DNA from: JAOARY01 sp045345765
GTDB lineage: Bacteria > Bacillota > Clostridia > Peptostreptococcales > Peptostreptococcaceae
Reading direction: 5' to 3'
DNA length: 64,000 nucleotides
NCBI GenBank assembly: GCA_045345765.1
Contig: CP148265.1
Coordinates: 3,292,855-3,356,854, forward strand
Shown here piece by piece: positions 1 through 8,913 of the stretch (position 1 is its first letter; the number at the start of each line of letters is the position of its first letter). A program made the position numbers and the translations under genes. Below the pieces are notes generated by a model. It did no database searches. It was given only the letters and a program-made list of their open reading frames with translations, and had not been told where the DNA came from.

Positions 1-814
1 AAACTTTGATACCATTCATTTTCAATATATCTATTATAATACCTGCTGTTTCTTCAATAGCTTTATCTGAAACATCAATTATAGGACAACCTATCTTTCG
101 CATAATTTTTTCAGCATAATCTATCTCATCTAAAATTCTTTGCATAGATGCATAATTAGCCTCTCCAGAAAGACCTAATGCTTTTAATCTTTCTCTTCTT
201 ATACTGTTTAATTTTTCTGGTGAATTAGTAAGTCCAACAATCCTTTTTTTAGGTATTTCAAAAACTTCTTTAGGTAATACTGCTTCTGGTACAAGTGGTA
301 TATTTGCAACTTTTATATTTTTATTAGCTAAATACATACTAAGAGGTGTTTTTGATGTTCTTGATATTCCTAAAATAACAAGATCAGCTTTCTTTAAACC
401 TCTTGGATCTTTTCCATCATCGTATTTTACTGCAAATTCAATAGCTTCTACTCTTTTAAAGTAACTATCATCTAATTTTCTAATTATCCCAGGTTCTCTC
501 TTTGGCTTTTTATTAATTCTTTTTTCTATAGAATTTAAAATTCCTTCTAAAAGATTAATATGTGGTATATCATTTTCTACAGCAAAATCTGTTATAATTT
601 TTGAATATTCGCTTTGAACAACAGTATATAAGATTACTGAATTTTCTTGTTTAGCTTCTTGCAATATCTCCTCTATCATATTTCTTGTCAAAACATATGA
701 ATATCTTCTTATTTCATAATCTGTAATATCAAATTGGCTAACTGCCGCTCTTGCTACTTGTTCTCCAGTTTCACCAAGAGAATCTGATATAACATATATA
801 ACTAAGTGACCCAT
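1..814 (-). CDS. ppsR: PPDK regulatory protein (kinase/pyrophosphorylase, DUF299), 3' end cut by window edge
   Basis: This family phosphorylates pyruvate, phosphate dikinase with ADP and removes the phosphate by phosphorolysis, switching PPDK off and on. Translating from the ATG at 814 gives 271 codons without a stop, so nearly the whole protein (family length about 270-280) is present. The N-terminus reads MGHLVIYVISDSLGETGEQV, typical of the family. The nucleotide-binding motif GISRTSKTP is visible near residue 155. The stop lies outside the window. The gene follows the CcpN-like regulator after 18 bases, the same pairing as ccpN-yqfL in Bacillus, so the two are probably one operon. A ppdK gene just outside the left edge is expected but unseen. 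The identification is firm; the target could in principle be PEP synthase instead of PPDK. Confidence 0.93.
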   Translation of the reverse strand, partial: MGHLVIYVISDSLGETGEQVARAAVSQFDITDYEIRRYSYVLTRNMIEEILQEAKQENSVILYTVVQSEYSKIITDFAVENDIPHINLLEGILNSIEKRINKKPKREPGIIRKLDDSYFKRVEAIEFAVKYDDGKDPRGLKKADLVILGISRTSKTPLSMYLANKNIKVANIPLVPEAVLPKEVFEIPKKRIVGLTNSPEKLNSIRRERLKALGLSGEANYASMQRILDEIDYAEKIMRKIGCPIIDVSDKAIEETAGIIIDILKMNGIKV

Positions 815-832
815 AAAGCTCCTCCATTCTGA

Positions 833-1459
833 TTAATTTGCCAAATCTACAAATAATTTTGTTATATTAGTTTTTGATAATTTTCCTAGTATTTTATAAT
901 ATTCCTTATCATCTACAATTTCGACATCAACAACAGGTAATGAATCCACCTCATGCTCTATAATCTTTTTTGCAGCCTCTAAAACACTATCTTCTTTTTT
1001 TGCAATTATAACATTTGGCATTCTAGTCATAATAATACCCACTGGAACTTTATTTATATCAACTCCACCAATTGCATTTTTTAAAAGATCTTTTCTTGAA
1101 ATAACTCCTGACAAACAATTATTGTTTGTCACAAAAATAGTTCCAACATCTTCTAAAAATATAGTAACAATAGTATCATAAACACTTGTTTCTTCTGTTA
1201 CTATAATTGCAGGTGTCATTATATCCTTTACTAATTTTGATTTTATTGTTTTTGTAACAACATCATCATTTTTAAGTCCTACATAATAATATCCAACCTT
1301 AGGTCTTGCATCTAATATCTTAGACATTGTAAGTATAGAAAAATCAGGTCTTAATGTTGCTCTTGTAACTCCTAACATAGATGCTATACTCTCACTCGTT
1401 ATAGGCCCATGTTCTTTTACTATCTCTACAATTTTCTTTTGCCTATCTGTTAGTTGAAT
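833..1459 (-). CDS. ccpN: CcpN-like transcriptional regulator (HTH plus two CBS domains)
   Basis: In Bacillus subtilis CcpN is a repressor of gluconeogenic genes that responds to ATP/ADP. Here residues about 1-55 form a helix-turn-helix containing RATLRPDFSILTMSKILDAR, nearly identical in spacing to the Bacillus protein. Two CBS domains follow (about 75-130 and 140-200), with VGTIFV and IIMTRMPN as landmarks. The neighbour is the PPDK regulatory protein, as in the Bacillus ccpN-yqfL operon. The start is unusual. The first possible in-frame start is a GTG at 1468, but that GTG is part of the Shine-Dalgarno AAGAGGTG (1466-1473). The codon six bases downstream of that site is ATT at 1457-1459, which gives a 208-residue protein beginning MQLTDRQKKI. 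A promoter at 1483-1510 leaves almost no leader upstream of the site, so initiation at ATT is the best reading. The function is assigned by homology. Confidence 0.9.
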   Translation of the reverse strand: MQLTDRQKKIVEIVKEHGPITSESIASMLGVTRATLRPDFSILTMSKILDARPKVGYYYVGLKNDDVVTKTIKSKLVKDIMTPAIIVTEETSVYDTIVTIFLEDVGTIFVTNNNCLSGVISRKDLLKNAIGGVDINKVPVGIIMTRMPNVIIAKKEDSVLEAAKKIIEHEVDSLPVVDVEIVDDKEYYKILGKLSKTNITKLFVDLAN

Positions 1460-1482
1460 AAAAATCACCTCTTTTCATAAAT

Positions 1483-1510
1483 AGTATATCACATTCCATC
1501 TTTTTTGCAA
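1483..1510 (-). promoter_or_regulatory. Sigma-A-type promoter of ccpN-ppsR
   Basis: On the minus strand TTGCAA (1505-1510) is followed after 16 bases by TATACT (1483-1488). Transcription would begin about 1476, only a few bases before the Shine-Dalgarno at 1466-1473. This is inferred from the hexamers only. Confidence 0.6.
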
Positions 1511-1663
1511 TATAGTATGTCATATTTTAAATATTTTTAATATTTAGTATCATTTAATTGTTGTTTTATAACATCTTTTTTAGCCTAAAACCCTCGAAAT
1601 ATAACCACTTTTTTTATTAACTCTTTTTTTTAATGCTTAGTTTTACTTATTTTCAGGAAATAT

Positions 1664-1692
1664 AAAAAAGCAATCGACTGATTGCTTTTTTT
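1664..1692 (-). terminator. Intrinsic terminator downstream of glyS
   Basis: Inverted repeat GCAATC-GACT-GATTGC flanked by A-run and T-run, so it can work in both directions. It closes the glyQS transcript before the ccpN promoter. The remaining bases from 1511 to 1663 are AT-rich with no other feature seen. Confidence 0.85.
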
Positions 1693-1759
1693 ATATTTCT
1701 TACACTATATATTATATCACATTAAATATATAATATAACATTTATTTTTTTATGTCATA

Positions 1760-3829
1760 CTAATTATTCTTATAAACAATTTTTGATAAATCACAAATTT
1801 GTAACATCAAATCACTTATTGCTCTTAATAGATTTAATCTATTTGTTTTAATAGCTTCATCTTTATCCATAATCATTACATTATCAAGCATATTGTCAAC
1901 AGGAGTTTTTATTTTTATAAATTCTACTAAAGCTTTATCATAATCACTATTTTCTAAAAGATTTATTACATTACTATTTATAAGTTTGTAATCATCAAAT
2001 AATTTCTTTTCTTCATCTTCTTTTAATAAACTTTCATCAATATCTTTTTTGGATTCTAATTTAGATGCTAAGTTATTAACTCTATTAAATGCAACCAATG
2101 CTTCTTGTGTATCATTATCATCTATTACATTAACTAATTTTAATGCTCTTTGTCTTAAATTAAAGAAATTCGCATCTAAGTTTATTATCGAATCTATAAC
2201 ATCATATCTTATATTAAGATCTTCTAATATATTTTTAAATCTAAGTCTAAAGAAGTCTAATATTTCATCTAATACGTTTTGTTTATCAAAATCATGCTTA
2301 AATTCTTCTAATGAAATACTTATAATTTCCTTTAAATCAATATCTATTTCATTATCTATTATTATATTTAATATTCCTAACGCTTGTCTTCTAAGTGCAT
2401 ATGGATCTTGAGACCCTGTAGGTTTTATACTAAGAGAGAAAAATCCACATATACTATCAATTTTATCCGCAATTGATAGAGCTACTCCAAGCTTAGTCTT
2501 AGGAAGTTCATCTCCTGCAAATCTAGGTAAATAATGCTCATAAATCGCTTCACAAACTTCGCTATCTTCATTATTAAGCTTAGCATATTCCCTCCCCATA
2601 ACACCTTGTAATTCTGTAAATTCAAACACCATATTTGTTACTAAATCAGATTTGAATAGTTTTGATGCTCTATTTATTTTTTCATCTTCTAAATTTAAAT
2701 TTATTAATTTGTTTAATTTAGTCGATATTTCCTTTATTCTTAATGTTTTATCTTTTATTGTTCCTAATTTTTCTTGGAATACTATTTGATCTAATTTTTC
2801 AAAATATGATTCTAAATCATTTTTAGTATCTTCCTTAAAGAAGAATAATGCGTCAGAAAGTCTAGCTTCTAATACTTTTTCATTACCTTTTTTAACATTT
2901 TCTATTTTATAACTATCTCCATTTCTAACAGTTATAAAATTAGGTAATAAATTTCCATTAGAATCTAATACAGGAAAATATCTTTGATGTTCTTTCATAG
3001 GAGTTATTATAGCTTCTTTTGGAAGTCTTAAATATTCCTTATCAAAATCCCCGTAAAAAGCAGTTGGATATTCTAATATATAACTTACTTCATCAAATAA
3101 ATCTTCATCTTCTAATAATGTTCCATTTAAATCTTTTGCAACATTCCTACATTGTTCTTTTATTATTTCTTTTCTCTTGTCTTGATCTACTATAACAAAA
3201 TTCTTCTCTAATTTTTCAAAATAGTCTTCTATAGTATTTACCTCTATTCTTGACTCTCCTAAAAATCTATGCCCTCTTGTTATATTTGATGATTTAATTC
3301 CTTCTAAATCAAATTCTAAAACTTCATTATTAAATAATGTTAATAACCATCTTATTGGTCTAGCAAATTTTAAGTTCTTTCCGCCCCATTTCATAGACTT
3401 TGGATGGTTTATAGAAAGAATTATATTAGGAAGTATATTTTTTAATATATCCTTAGTTTCTTTTCCTTCTTCTCTTATTTTTGCATGTACATATTCATCT
3501 TTTCCTATAGTTTTAAAATATATATCATCTACACTAAGGTTTTTACTTTTTAAAAAACCTTCTAAGGGCTTCTTAGGATTATTATCTTCATCAAATGATA
3601 TTTTTTTTGATGGTCCCTTTATTTCTTCTTCTAAATCTTCTTGTCTATCGCTAAGACCTTCTACTACTAATATAAATCTTCTTGGTGTCGCATTTATTTT
3701 TATTTCTTCAAATGAAATTCTATTTTCTAAAAATAATTTTTTTGCTGCGCTTTCTATTTGATTTATAGTACTCTTCATAAATCTAGAAGGCATTTCCTCT
3801 ACACCTATTTCAAATAATAATCTACTCAT
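1760..3829 (-). CDS. glyS: Glycine--tRNA ligase beta subunit
   Basis: This is the beta subunit of the bacterial heterotetrameric (alpha2beta2) glycyl-tRNA synthetase, needed for tRNA-Gly recognition in the cytoplasm. It has 689 residues, the usual length. The N-terminus carries the family motif IGVEEMPSRF. An HD-like region (ALSIADKIDSICGFF, about residue 450) and a C-terminal DALR-type anticodon-binding region follow. Its ATG overlaps the last base of the glyQ stop (TAATG), so the pair is translationally coupled. The intrinsic terminator at 1664-1692 ends the operon. Nothing is odd about the protein. Confidence 0.97.
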   Translation of the reverse strand: MSRLLFEIGVEEMPSRFMKSTINQIESAAKKLFLENRISFEEIKINATPRRFILVVEGLSDRQEDLEEEIKGPSKKISFDEDNNPKKPLEGFLKSKNLSVDDIYFKTIGKDEYVHAKIREEGKETKDILKNILPNIILSINHPKSMKWGGKNLKFARPIRWLLTLFNNEVLEFDLEGIKSSNITRGHRFLGESRIEVNTIEDYFEKLEKNFVIVDQDKRKEIIKEQCRNVAKDLNGTLLEDEDLFDEVSYILEYPTAFYGDFDKEYLRLPKEAIITPMKEHQRYFPVLDSNGNLLPNFITVRNGDSYKIENVKKGNEKVLEARLSDALFFFKEDTKNDLESYFEKLDQIVFQEKLGTIKDKTLRIKEISTKLNKLINLNLEDEKINRASKLFKSDLVTNMVFEFTELQGVMGREYAKLNNEDSEVCEAIYEHYLPRFAGDELPKTKLGVALSIADKIDSICGFFSLSIKPTGSQDPYALRRQALGILNIIIDNEIDIDLKEIISISLEEFKHDFDKQNVLDEILDFFRLRFKNILEDLNIRYDVIDSIINLDANFFNLRQRALKLVNVIDDNDTQEALVAFNRVNNLASKLESKKDIDESLLKEDEEKKLFDDYKLINSNVINLLENSDYDKALVEFIKIKTPVDNMLDNVMIMDKDEAIKTNRLNLLRAISDLMLQICDLSKIVYKNN

Positions 3830-4704
3830 TATTTTCCCTCCTTTAAAAGAGGATATCCCATCTCTTCTCTTTGTTCTAAGTAATTTTTAGCTACTTTTTT
3901 TGATAAATTTCTTATTTTTCCTATAAAACCAGCTCTTTGGCTTACACCAATAGCTCCTCTTGCATCTAAAACATTAAATGTATGAGAACATTTTAATACA
4001 TAATCATATGCTGGAATTACAAGTTTTTTATCTAATAAATTATTTGCTTCCTTTTCATATGTATCAAAAAGATTAAATAACATTGTTGCATCACATTCAT
4101 CAAAACTATATACAGAATGTTCATATTCAGCTTTTTTAAATACATCTCCATAAGTAAGTCCATTTGTCCACTCTAAATCATATACATTATCTTTTTCTTG
4201 AATGTACATAGCAATTCTTTCAAGACCATAGGTAAGCTCAGCTGATTCAAGTTCACAATCAATTCCTCCAACTTGTTGGAAATAAGTAAATTGAGTAATT
4301 TCCATTCCATCTAACCAAACTTCCCAACCAAGACCCCACGCTCCAACAGTAGGTGCTTCCCAGTTATCTTCTACAAATCTTATATCATGTTCCTTAGGAT
4401 TAATTCCTATAGCCTCTAAACTCTCTAAATATATTTCTTGTATATTCTCAGGTGATGGCTTTAATATAACTTGAAATTGGTGATGTTGATATAATCTGTT
4501 TGGATTTTCTCCATATCTAGCATCAGCAGGTCTTCTTGAAGGTTCAACATAGCAAACTCTCCAAGGTTCAGGACCTAATGATCTTAGGAAAGTTTGTGGA
4601 TTCATTGTCCCTGCACCTTTCTCCACATCATAGGCTTGCATTATAGCGCAATTCTTTTTTGACCAATAATTTTGCAAAGCCAAAATCATATTTTGAAAAT
4701 TCAT
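3829..4704 (-). CDS. glyQ: Glycine--tRNA ligase alpha subunit
   Basis: This is the catalytic alpha subunit of the alpha2beta2 glycyl-tRNA synthetase: it activates glycine with ATP and charges tRNA-Gly. At 291 residues it is full length. The segments [20 protein letters not shown] and [16 protein letters not shown] match the class II motif 2 region of the family. A GAGGG ribosome binding site precedes the ATG at 4704. The gene follows recO and the DUF4342 gene, a common clostridial order. No T-box sequence is visible in the short upstream region; instead a 15-bp hairpin lies at 4743-4777. Confidence 0.97.
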   Translation of the reverse strand: MNFQNMILALQNYWSKKNCAIMQAYDVEKGAGTMNPQTFLRSLGPEPWRVCYVEPSRRPADARYGENPNRLYQHHQFQVILKPSPENIQEIYLESLEAIGINPKEHDIRFVEDNWEAPTVGAWGLGWEVWLDGMEITQFTYFQQVGGIDCELESAELTYGLERIAMYIQEKDNVYDLEWTNGLTYGDVFKKAEYEHSVYSFDECDATMLFNLFDTYEKEANNLLDKKLVIPAYDYVLKCSHTFNVLDARGAIGVSQRAGFIGKIRNLSKKVAKNYLEQREEMGYPLLKEGK

Positions 4705-4742
4705 CTTATACCCTCCTGTTATGTTTTTATTTTACATTAAAT

Positions 4743-4777
4743 AATTTATGCCTTTCGAAAAACGAAAGGCATAAATT
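4743..4777 (-). terminator. Perfect 15-bp hairpin between the DUF4342 gene and glyQ
   Basis: The arms at 4743-4757 and 4763-4777 are perfectly complementary around a five-base loop. The T-run after it on the minus strand is poor, so it may be a weak terminator or an mRNA processing/stability element rather than a strong stop. No AGGTGG T-box signature is present. Confidence 0.5.
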
Positions 4778-4843
4778 GTCTAAAAATATATATTAAAAGC
4801 AATTTAAACTAAATCTATAACTTAAAATGTAGCAAAATAAATT

Positions 4844-5374
4844 TTATTTGTCAAGATTTATACTGTTTTCATCATTGTTATCATCTTCATTATCATTGTT
4901 TTTTTCGTCTGTATCAGTGTTTTTATTTCTATTTACTTTATTTTTTACCATATTTATCTTTTCTTCTGTCATTTCATTTAAATCTATTACTCCACCATCA
5001 TCTTTTACTATTTTTATCTTATAGTTAGTAACAACAGCAGCAGAAGCACCTATAAGAGCTGCGATTGGAGCTAATACTAAACCTAATACTCCTACAGTAA
5101 CAGGTAAATTTAAAATTACATCTCCCTCTTTTTCAACTATAACCTTTGTCACATTACCTTTTTTTAATACATCCTTTAAATTATCTAAAAGCTCATTTGT
5201 TTTTTCATTTAAAACATCATTAATATTTTTCTTTTCAACTTTTGTATTCTTTTCAATATAAATAAGTGCCTCTATTATATCTCCATTTGTTATTTCTAAA
5301 GCTTCTTTTGCTTGAGAATAAGTAACCCCAGTTCTAGTAACAACTTGGTCTATTTTTTCAAGTGTAATCTCCAT
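4844..5374 (-). CDS. UBA-like and DUF4342 domain protein of unknown function
   Basis: A 176-residue protein. Residues about 5-42 (KIDQVVTRTGVTYSQAKEAL onward) look like the UBA/TS-N three-helix fold found in EF-Ts and related proteins. Residues about 70-135 match the DUF4342 pattern: a short beta region, a hydrophobic stretch (LPVTVGVLGLVLAPIAALIG) that could be a membrane segment, then a basic strand region. The C-terminus is a low-complexity D/N/E/K tail. It sits 11 bases downstream of recO. This gene is regularly found between recO and glyQS in clostridia, but I know of no established function. Confidence 0.8.
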   Translation of the reverse strand: MEITLEKIDQVVTRTGVTYSQAKEALEITNGDIIEALIYIEKNTKVEKKNINDVLNEKTNELLDNLKDVLKKGNVTKVIVEKEGDVILNLPVTVGVLGLVLAPIAALIGASAAVVTNYKIKIVKDDGGVIDLNEMTEEKINMVKNKVNRNKNTDTDEKNNDNEDDNNDENSINLDK

Positions 5375-5385
5375 AAATATCCCTC

Positions 5386-6126
5386 CTAAAAATTATTTAA
5401 ATTCATATCCTTAAAATTATACCCATCTAAATGATCTGCTAAATGTCTAGTATTTATTATTTTTAATTCATCTAATAATATACTAGAAACTTTTGCTTTT
5501 AATATATCTTCTAATCTATATTTCAATATAAAATCAATAAGTTTTATATTTGAAGCATCTATACTCAATGAATCAAAAGATGTTTTAACACATTTTTGGC
5601 ATAATACTCCTCCGCTTGAAGGACTAAATTTAGCATTTGTTAAATCTTTGTTATCGCAATTTGTACATTTATTCAGATTTGGTTTAATACCTATATAATT
5701 CATAAGTTGTATTTCAAATGCTCTTATTAAAAAATCTAATTTTTTAATATCTAAATCCAAAAGAATATCTAAGGTATTTAATAATAATTCAAATAATCTA
5801 TTATTAGTTTGATTTTCATATGTTACTAAAGATATTAATTTTAATATATACGTCCCAACAAAAAATTTATCTATATCTTTTGATATATCAAAATAATTTT
5901 TTATCGGATCTATTGAACTTACTGTATAATTATTCCCATTTTTTTTAAGTAAAAACTCATTCAAGCTAAATAATTGAACAGCAGATGCCGTTTTATTTTT
6001 AGAAGTTCTTAAGCCTTTCCCATAAAACGATATCTTTCCTATTTTTTTAGTAAAAATAGTTATAATTAAATCCTTCTCAGAATATTTAACTGTTTTTAAA
6101 ACTATACCTTCTGTTTTTATATACAT
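5386..6126 (-). CDS. recO: DNA repair protein RecO
   Basis: RecO works with RecF and RecR to load RecA onto gapped DNA coated with single-strand-binding protein. The 246-residue protein has the N-terminal OB-fold region (TEGIVLKTVKYSEKDLI) and a helical middle. The C-terminal zinc-binding pairs CTNC and CQKC (about residues 153 and 176) are also present. An AAGGTG site precedes the ATG. Normally recO directly follows era; here mgtE and a terminator lie between them, so recO probably needs its own promoter or read-through. Confidence 0.95.
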   Translation of the reverse strand: MYIKTEGIVLKTVKYSEKDLIITIFTKKIGKISFYGKGLRTSKNKTASAVQLFSLNEFLLKKNGNNYTVSSIDPIKNYFDISKDIDKFFVGTYILKLISLVTYENQTNNRLFELLLNTLDILLDLDIKKLDFLIRAFEIQLMNYIGIKPNLNKCTNCDNKDLTNAKFSPSSGGVLCQKCVKTSFDSLSIDASNIKLIDFILKYRLEDILKAKVSSILLDELKIINTRHLADHLDGYNFKDMNLNNF

Positions 6127-6170
6127 AAAATCACCTTAATTCAATTATACCTTAAATTAAATAAAATTTA

Positions 6171-6199
6171 AAAAAAATCTTGGCTTAAACCAAGATTTT
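6171..6199 (-). terminator. Intrinsic terminator after mgtE
   Basis: Stem AAAATCTTGG / CCAAGATTTT with a CTTAAA loop and a T-run on the minus strand, directly after the mgtE stop codon. It separates mgtE from recO. Confidence 0.85.
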
Positions 6200-7575
6200 T
6201 ATACATTTATTAAAAATAAAGTAGTAAGTGTAAAATATATAGTTACTCCTGTTATATCAAGTGCTGTTGATATAAATGGAGCAGAAGCAACTGCTGGATC
6301 TATACCAAATTTTTTAAATATTATAGGTACTATTGTTCCAACACTTGCAGCTGTAAACATATTTGCTGCCATAGCAACACCAACAACTGCACCTAATTTA
6401 AAATCTTTTAACCATAAAAATGAAACCAAACATATTATAAGACTACAAATAATTCCCACAGTAGCACCAACACTCATTTCTTGAAATATTGTTTTTACTG
6501 TATTTTTTGAATCTACATGGCCAGTTGCAAACCCTCTAACAGTAAGAGTTGATGATTGCGTTCCAACATTACCACCCATACCTGTAAGCATCGGCATGAA
6601 AAATGCAATAGTTGGAAGTTGAGCTAGTGTACCTTCATAATTTCTTAATATATTTGCAGATAAAAGACCACCAAATAAAGTAACTATAAGCCATGGTAAT
6701 CTTGCTTTTACTGAACTTTTTATTCTTAAAAATACATCATCTTCCTCTAAATATTCCGTTTCCGATTCAGAAGTTCCTGCGAACTTATAAATATCTTCAG
6801 TAGCTTCTTCTTCAATAACATCTATGATATCATCAACTGTTATAATCCCTCTTAGTCTTTCTTGAGAATCAACAACAGGAATTGCAAGTAAATCATATTT
6901 AGAAACTTTTCTAGCAACTTCTTCTTGGTCATCACTTACACTAGCCTTTATAAGGCTTTCTGACATTATATCTTCAATTAAGACATTCGGTTTAGAAACT
7001 ATTAATTCCCTTAAAGATAATACACCAACTAATTTATCATTTTTATCTAGAACATAAACATAATAAATAGTTTCTGCTTCTGGAGCATTTTCTCTTAGTT
7101 CTTCAATCGCTTGATATGCTGATATATTATCTTTAACAGATACAAAATCGGTTGTCATGATTCCACCAGCTGTATCTTCTTCATATACCAATAATTCTCT
7201 TATATCTTCTTTATCATCTTCATCTAAAAGATTTATTATCTCTAATTGTTCTTTTTCTTTCATTTCACTAAGAAGATCAACCATATCATCTTGAGACATC
7301 AAATCTAAAAGTCTTTTCTTTTGCTCTATATTTATTTTTTCAAATATATAGCTAAAAGTTTCAAAATCAAGTTCATCGAGTACCTTCCCTGCTAAATCCC
7401 AAGATAGTACTTCAAAAACCTTTGTCTTTTTTAAATCTTCTAATTCAATTAAAATTTCTGCTATATCTCGGGGGTGGAGTTCTTGCATATATTCATTTAG
7501 TTCTATTATTTTATCACTTTCTACTAGAGCTTTTATTTCATTTAATAAATCTTTTTTATTTATGTTTTCGCCCAT
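6199..7575 (-). CDS. mgtE: Magnesium transporter MgtE
   Basis: MgtE is a homodimeric Mg2+ channel whose cytoplasmic domains close the pore when Mg2+ is high. The 458-residue protein shows the N-terminal superhelical domain (about 1-130, with LHPRDIAEIL), two CBS domains (about 135-255) and five membrane segments after about residue 285. The pore-helix motif GMGGNVGTQSSTLTVRG is intact. It lies 27 bases after era in a phoH-ybeY-dgkA-cdd-era gene string, where recO would be expected. A terminator follows immediately. No Mg2+ riboswitch is visible in the short gap. Confidence 0.95.
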   Translation of the reverse strand: MGENINKKDLLNEIKALVESDKIIELNEYMQELHPRDIAEILIELEDLKKTKVFEVLSWDLAGKVLDELDFETFSYIFEKINIEQKKRLLDLMSQDDMVDLLSEMKEKEQLEIINLLDEDDKEDIRELLVYEEDTAGGIMTTDFVSVKDNISAYQAIEELRENAPEAETIYYVYVLDKNDKLVGVLSLRELIVSKPNVLIEDIMSESLIKASVSDDQEEVARKVSKYDLLAIPVVDSQERLRGIITVDDIIDVIEEEATEDIYKFAGTSESETEYLEEDDVFLRIKSSVKARLPWLIVTLFGGLLSANILRNYEGTLAQLPTIAFFMPMLTGMGGNVGTQSSTLTVRGFATGHVDSKNTVKTIFQEMSVGATVGIICSLIICLVSFLWLKDFKLGAVVGVAMAANMFTAASVGTIVPIIFKKFGIDPAVASAPFISTALDITGVTIYFTLTTLFLINV

Positions 7576-7602
7576 AAAAGCACCCCCTATTATTTTATAT
7601 CT

Positions 7603-8502
7603 TTATTTACTTTCGTATCCAAAGTTCTTTATAAAATTAGATTTATCCCTCCAATTTTCTTTTACTTTTACCCATACTTGTAAATTAACCTTCGTATTAA
7701 ATAAAGCTTCAATATCTTCTCTTGCAGCCTTACCAATACCTTTTAATTTTCTACCATTTTTACCTATTATTATCCCTTTATGTGAATTTCTTTCACAATA
7801 AATAATTGCTGATACATCTATTATATCTTTTTCTTTTCTTTTTTTTATTTTTTCTATTTCAACCGCAATACCATGAGGAACTTCTTTTTCTGTATATCTT
7901 AATACTTTTTCTCTTATAAGTTCTGATATCAAAACTCTTTCTGGTTGATCTGTAATCATATTTGATGGGAAATACATAGGACCTTGTTTTAAATAACTTT
8001 TTAAAACTTTTAACACTCTAGAAGTATTTTTTCCATTAAGTGCTGATATTGGTATTATTTCTTTGAATAAATTAAGATTATCATACTTTTTCATAAGTTT
8101 AAATAAATCTTCATCATTTAATTTATCTATTTTATTTATTATAAGAATTATATCAACCTTTGCAGATCTTAAACTCTCTATTATAAACGAATCTCCTTTT
8201 CCTATTGATTTTGACTCATCTACAACATATAGTATAACATCAACATCTCTAAATGAAGATTTTGCTTCCTTAACCATAAATTCACCTAATTTATTTTTAG
8301 GTTCATGAATTCCTGGTGTATCCAAAAATACCATTTGAACTTCTTCTTCTTCATTTGTATAAACTGCGTGTATTTTATTTCTTGTAGTTTGTGGTTTATC
8401 ACTCATTATTGCAATTTTTTCACCTATCAAATTGTTCATAAGAGTTGATTTTCCTACGTTTGGTCTTCCTATAATACTTATAAATCCTGATTTAAAAGCC
8501 AT
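7603..8502 (-). CDS. era: Ribosome assembly GTPase Era
   Basis: Era binds the 3' end of 16S rRNA during assembly of the 30S subunit. The 299-residue protein has the GTPase motifs GRPNVGKST (P-loop, near residue 12), DTPGIHEP (G3) and NKIDK (G4). A C-terminal KH domain contains IIIGKNGRKLKGIG. A GGAGG site precedes the ATG at 8502. It is 10 bases downstream of cdd, in the usual ybeY-dgkA-cdd-era order. Confidence 0.97.
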   Translation of the reverse strand: MAFKSGFISIIGRPNVGKSTLMNNLIGEKIAIMSDKPQTTRNKIHAVYTNEEEEVQMVFLDTPGIHEPKNKLGEFMVKEAKSSFRDVDVILYVVDESKSIGKGDSFIIESLRSAKVDIILIINKIDKLNDEDLFKLMKKYDNLNLFKEIIPISALNGKNTSRVLKVLKSYLKQGPMYFPSNMITDQPERVLISELIREKVLRYTEKEVPHGIAVEIEKIKKRKEKDIIDVSAIIYCERNSHKGIIIGKNGRKLKGIGKAAREDIEALFNTKVNLQVWVKVKENWRDKSNFIKNFGYESK

Positions 8503-8512
8503 TTATTCCTCC

Positions 8513-8908
8513 TTAAGAATCTAAATCTTCCTTTGTAAAGCTAAAAGGCATCATTTCACTAGCCTTATATACTTTGTATTCCTTATTTGAATCTCCAACA
8601 ATTATATCTATATCTAATCCAAACTCTATTATTACTTGTCTACATATACCACAAGGATAAGTATAATCATTTAAATCACTTGCAATTGCGATTGCTTTAA
8701 AATTTTGATATCCCTCTGATACTGCTTTAAATATAGCTGTTCTTTCTGCACAATTCGTTCCACCATAAGATGCACATTCAACATTACATCCAGTAAATAT
8801 TTTTCCTTCATTTGTTAAAAGCGCTGCACCTACATGAAATTTAGAATAAGGTACATACGCATTTTCTTTTGCTTTTTCTGCCAATATAAGTAATTCTTTA
8901 TAATCCAT
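8513..8908 (-). CDS. cdd: Cytidine deaminase
   Basis: Converts cytidine and deoxycytidine to uridine and deoxyuridine in pyrimidine salvage. It is a 131-residue tetrameric type. The zinc-binding motifs are present: CAERTAIFKA with the catalytic glutamate after the first Cys, and PCGICRQ supplying the other two ligands. It lies 5 bases after the DUF502 gene and 10 bases before era, inside the conserved operon. Confidence 0.96.
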   Translation of the reverse strand: MDYKELLILAEKAKENAYVPYSKFHVGAALLTNEGKIFTGCNVECASYGGTNCAERTAIFKAVSEGYQNFKAIAIASDLNDYTYPCGICRQVIIEFGLDIDIIVGDSNKEYKVYKASEMMPFSFTKEDLDS

Positions 8909-8913
8909 TTATA

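Noticed and set aside
6199..7602. M-box Mg2+ riboswitch before mgtE
   Set aside because: The gap between era and mgtE is 27 bases, too short for an M-box.
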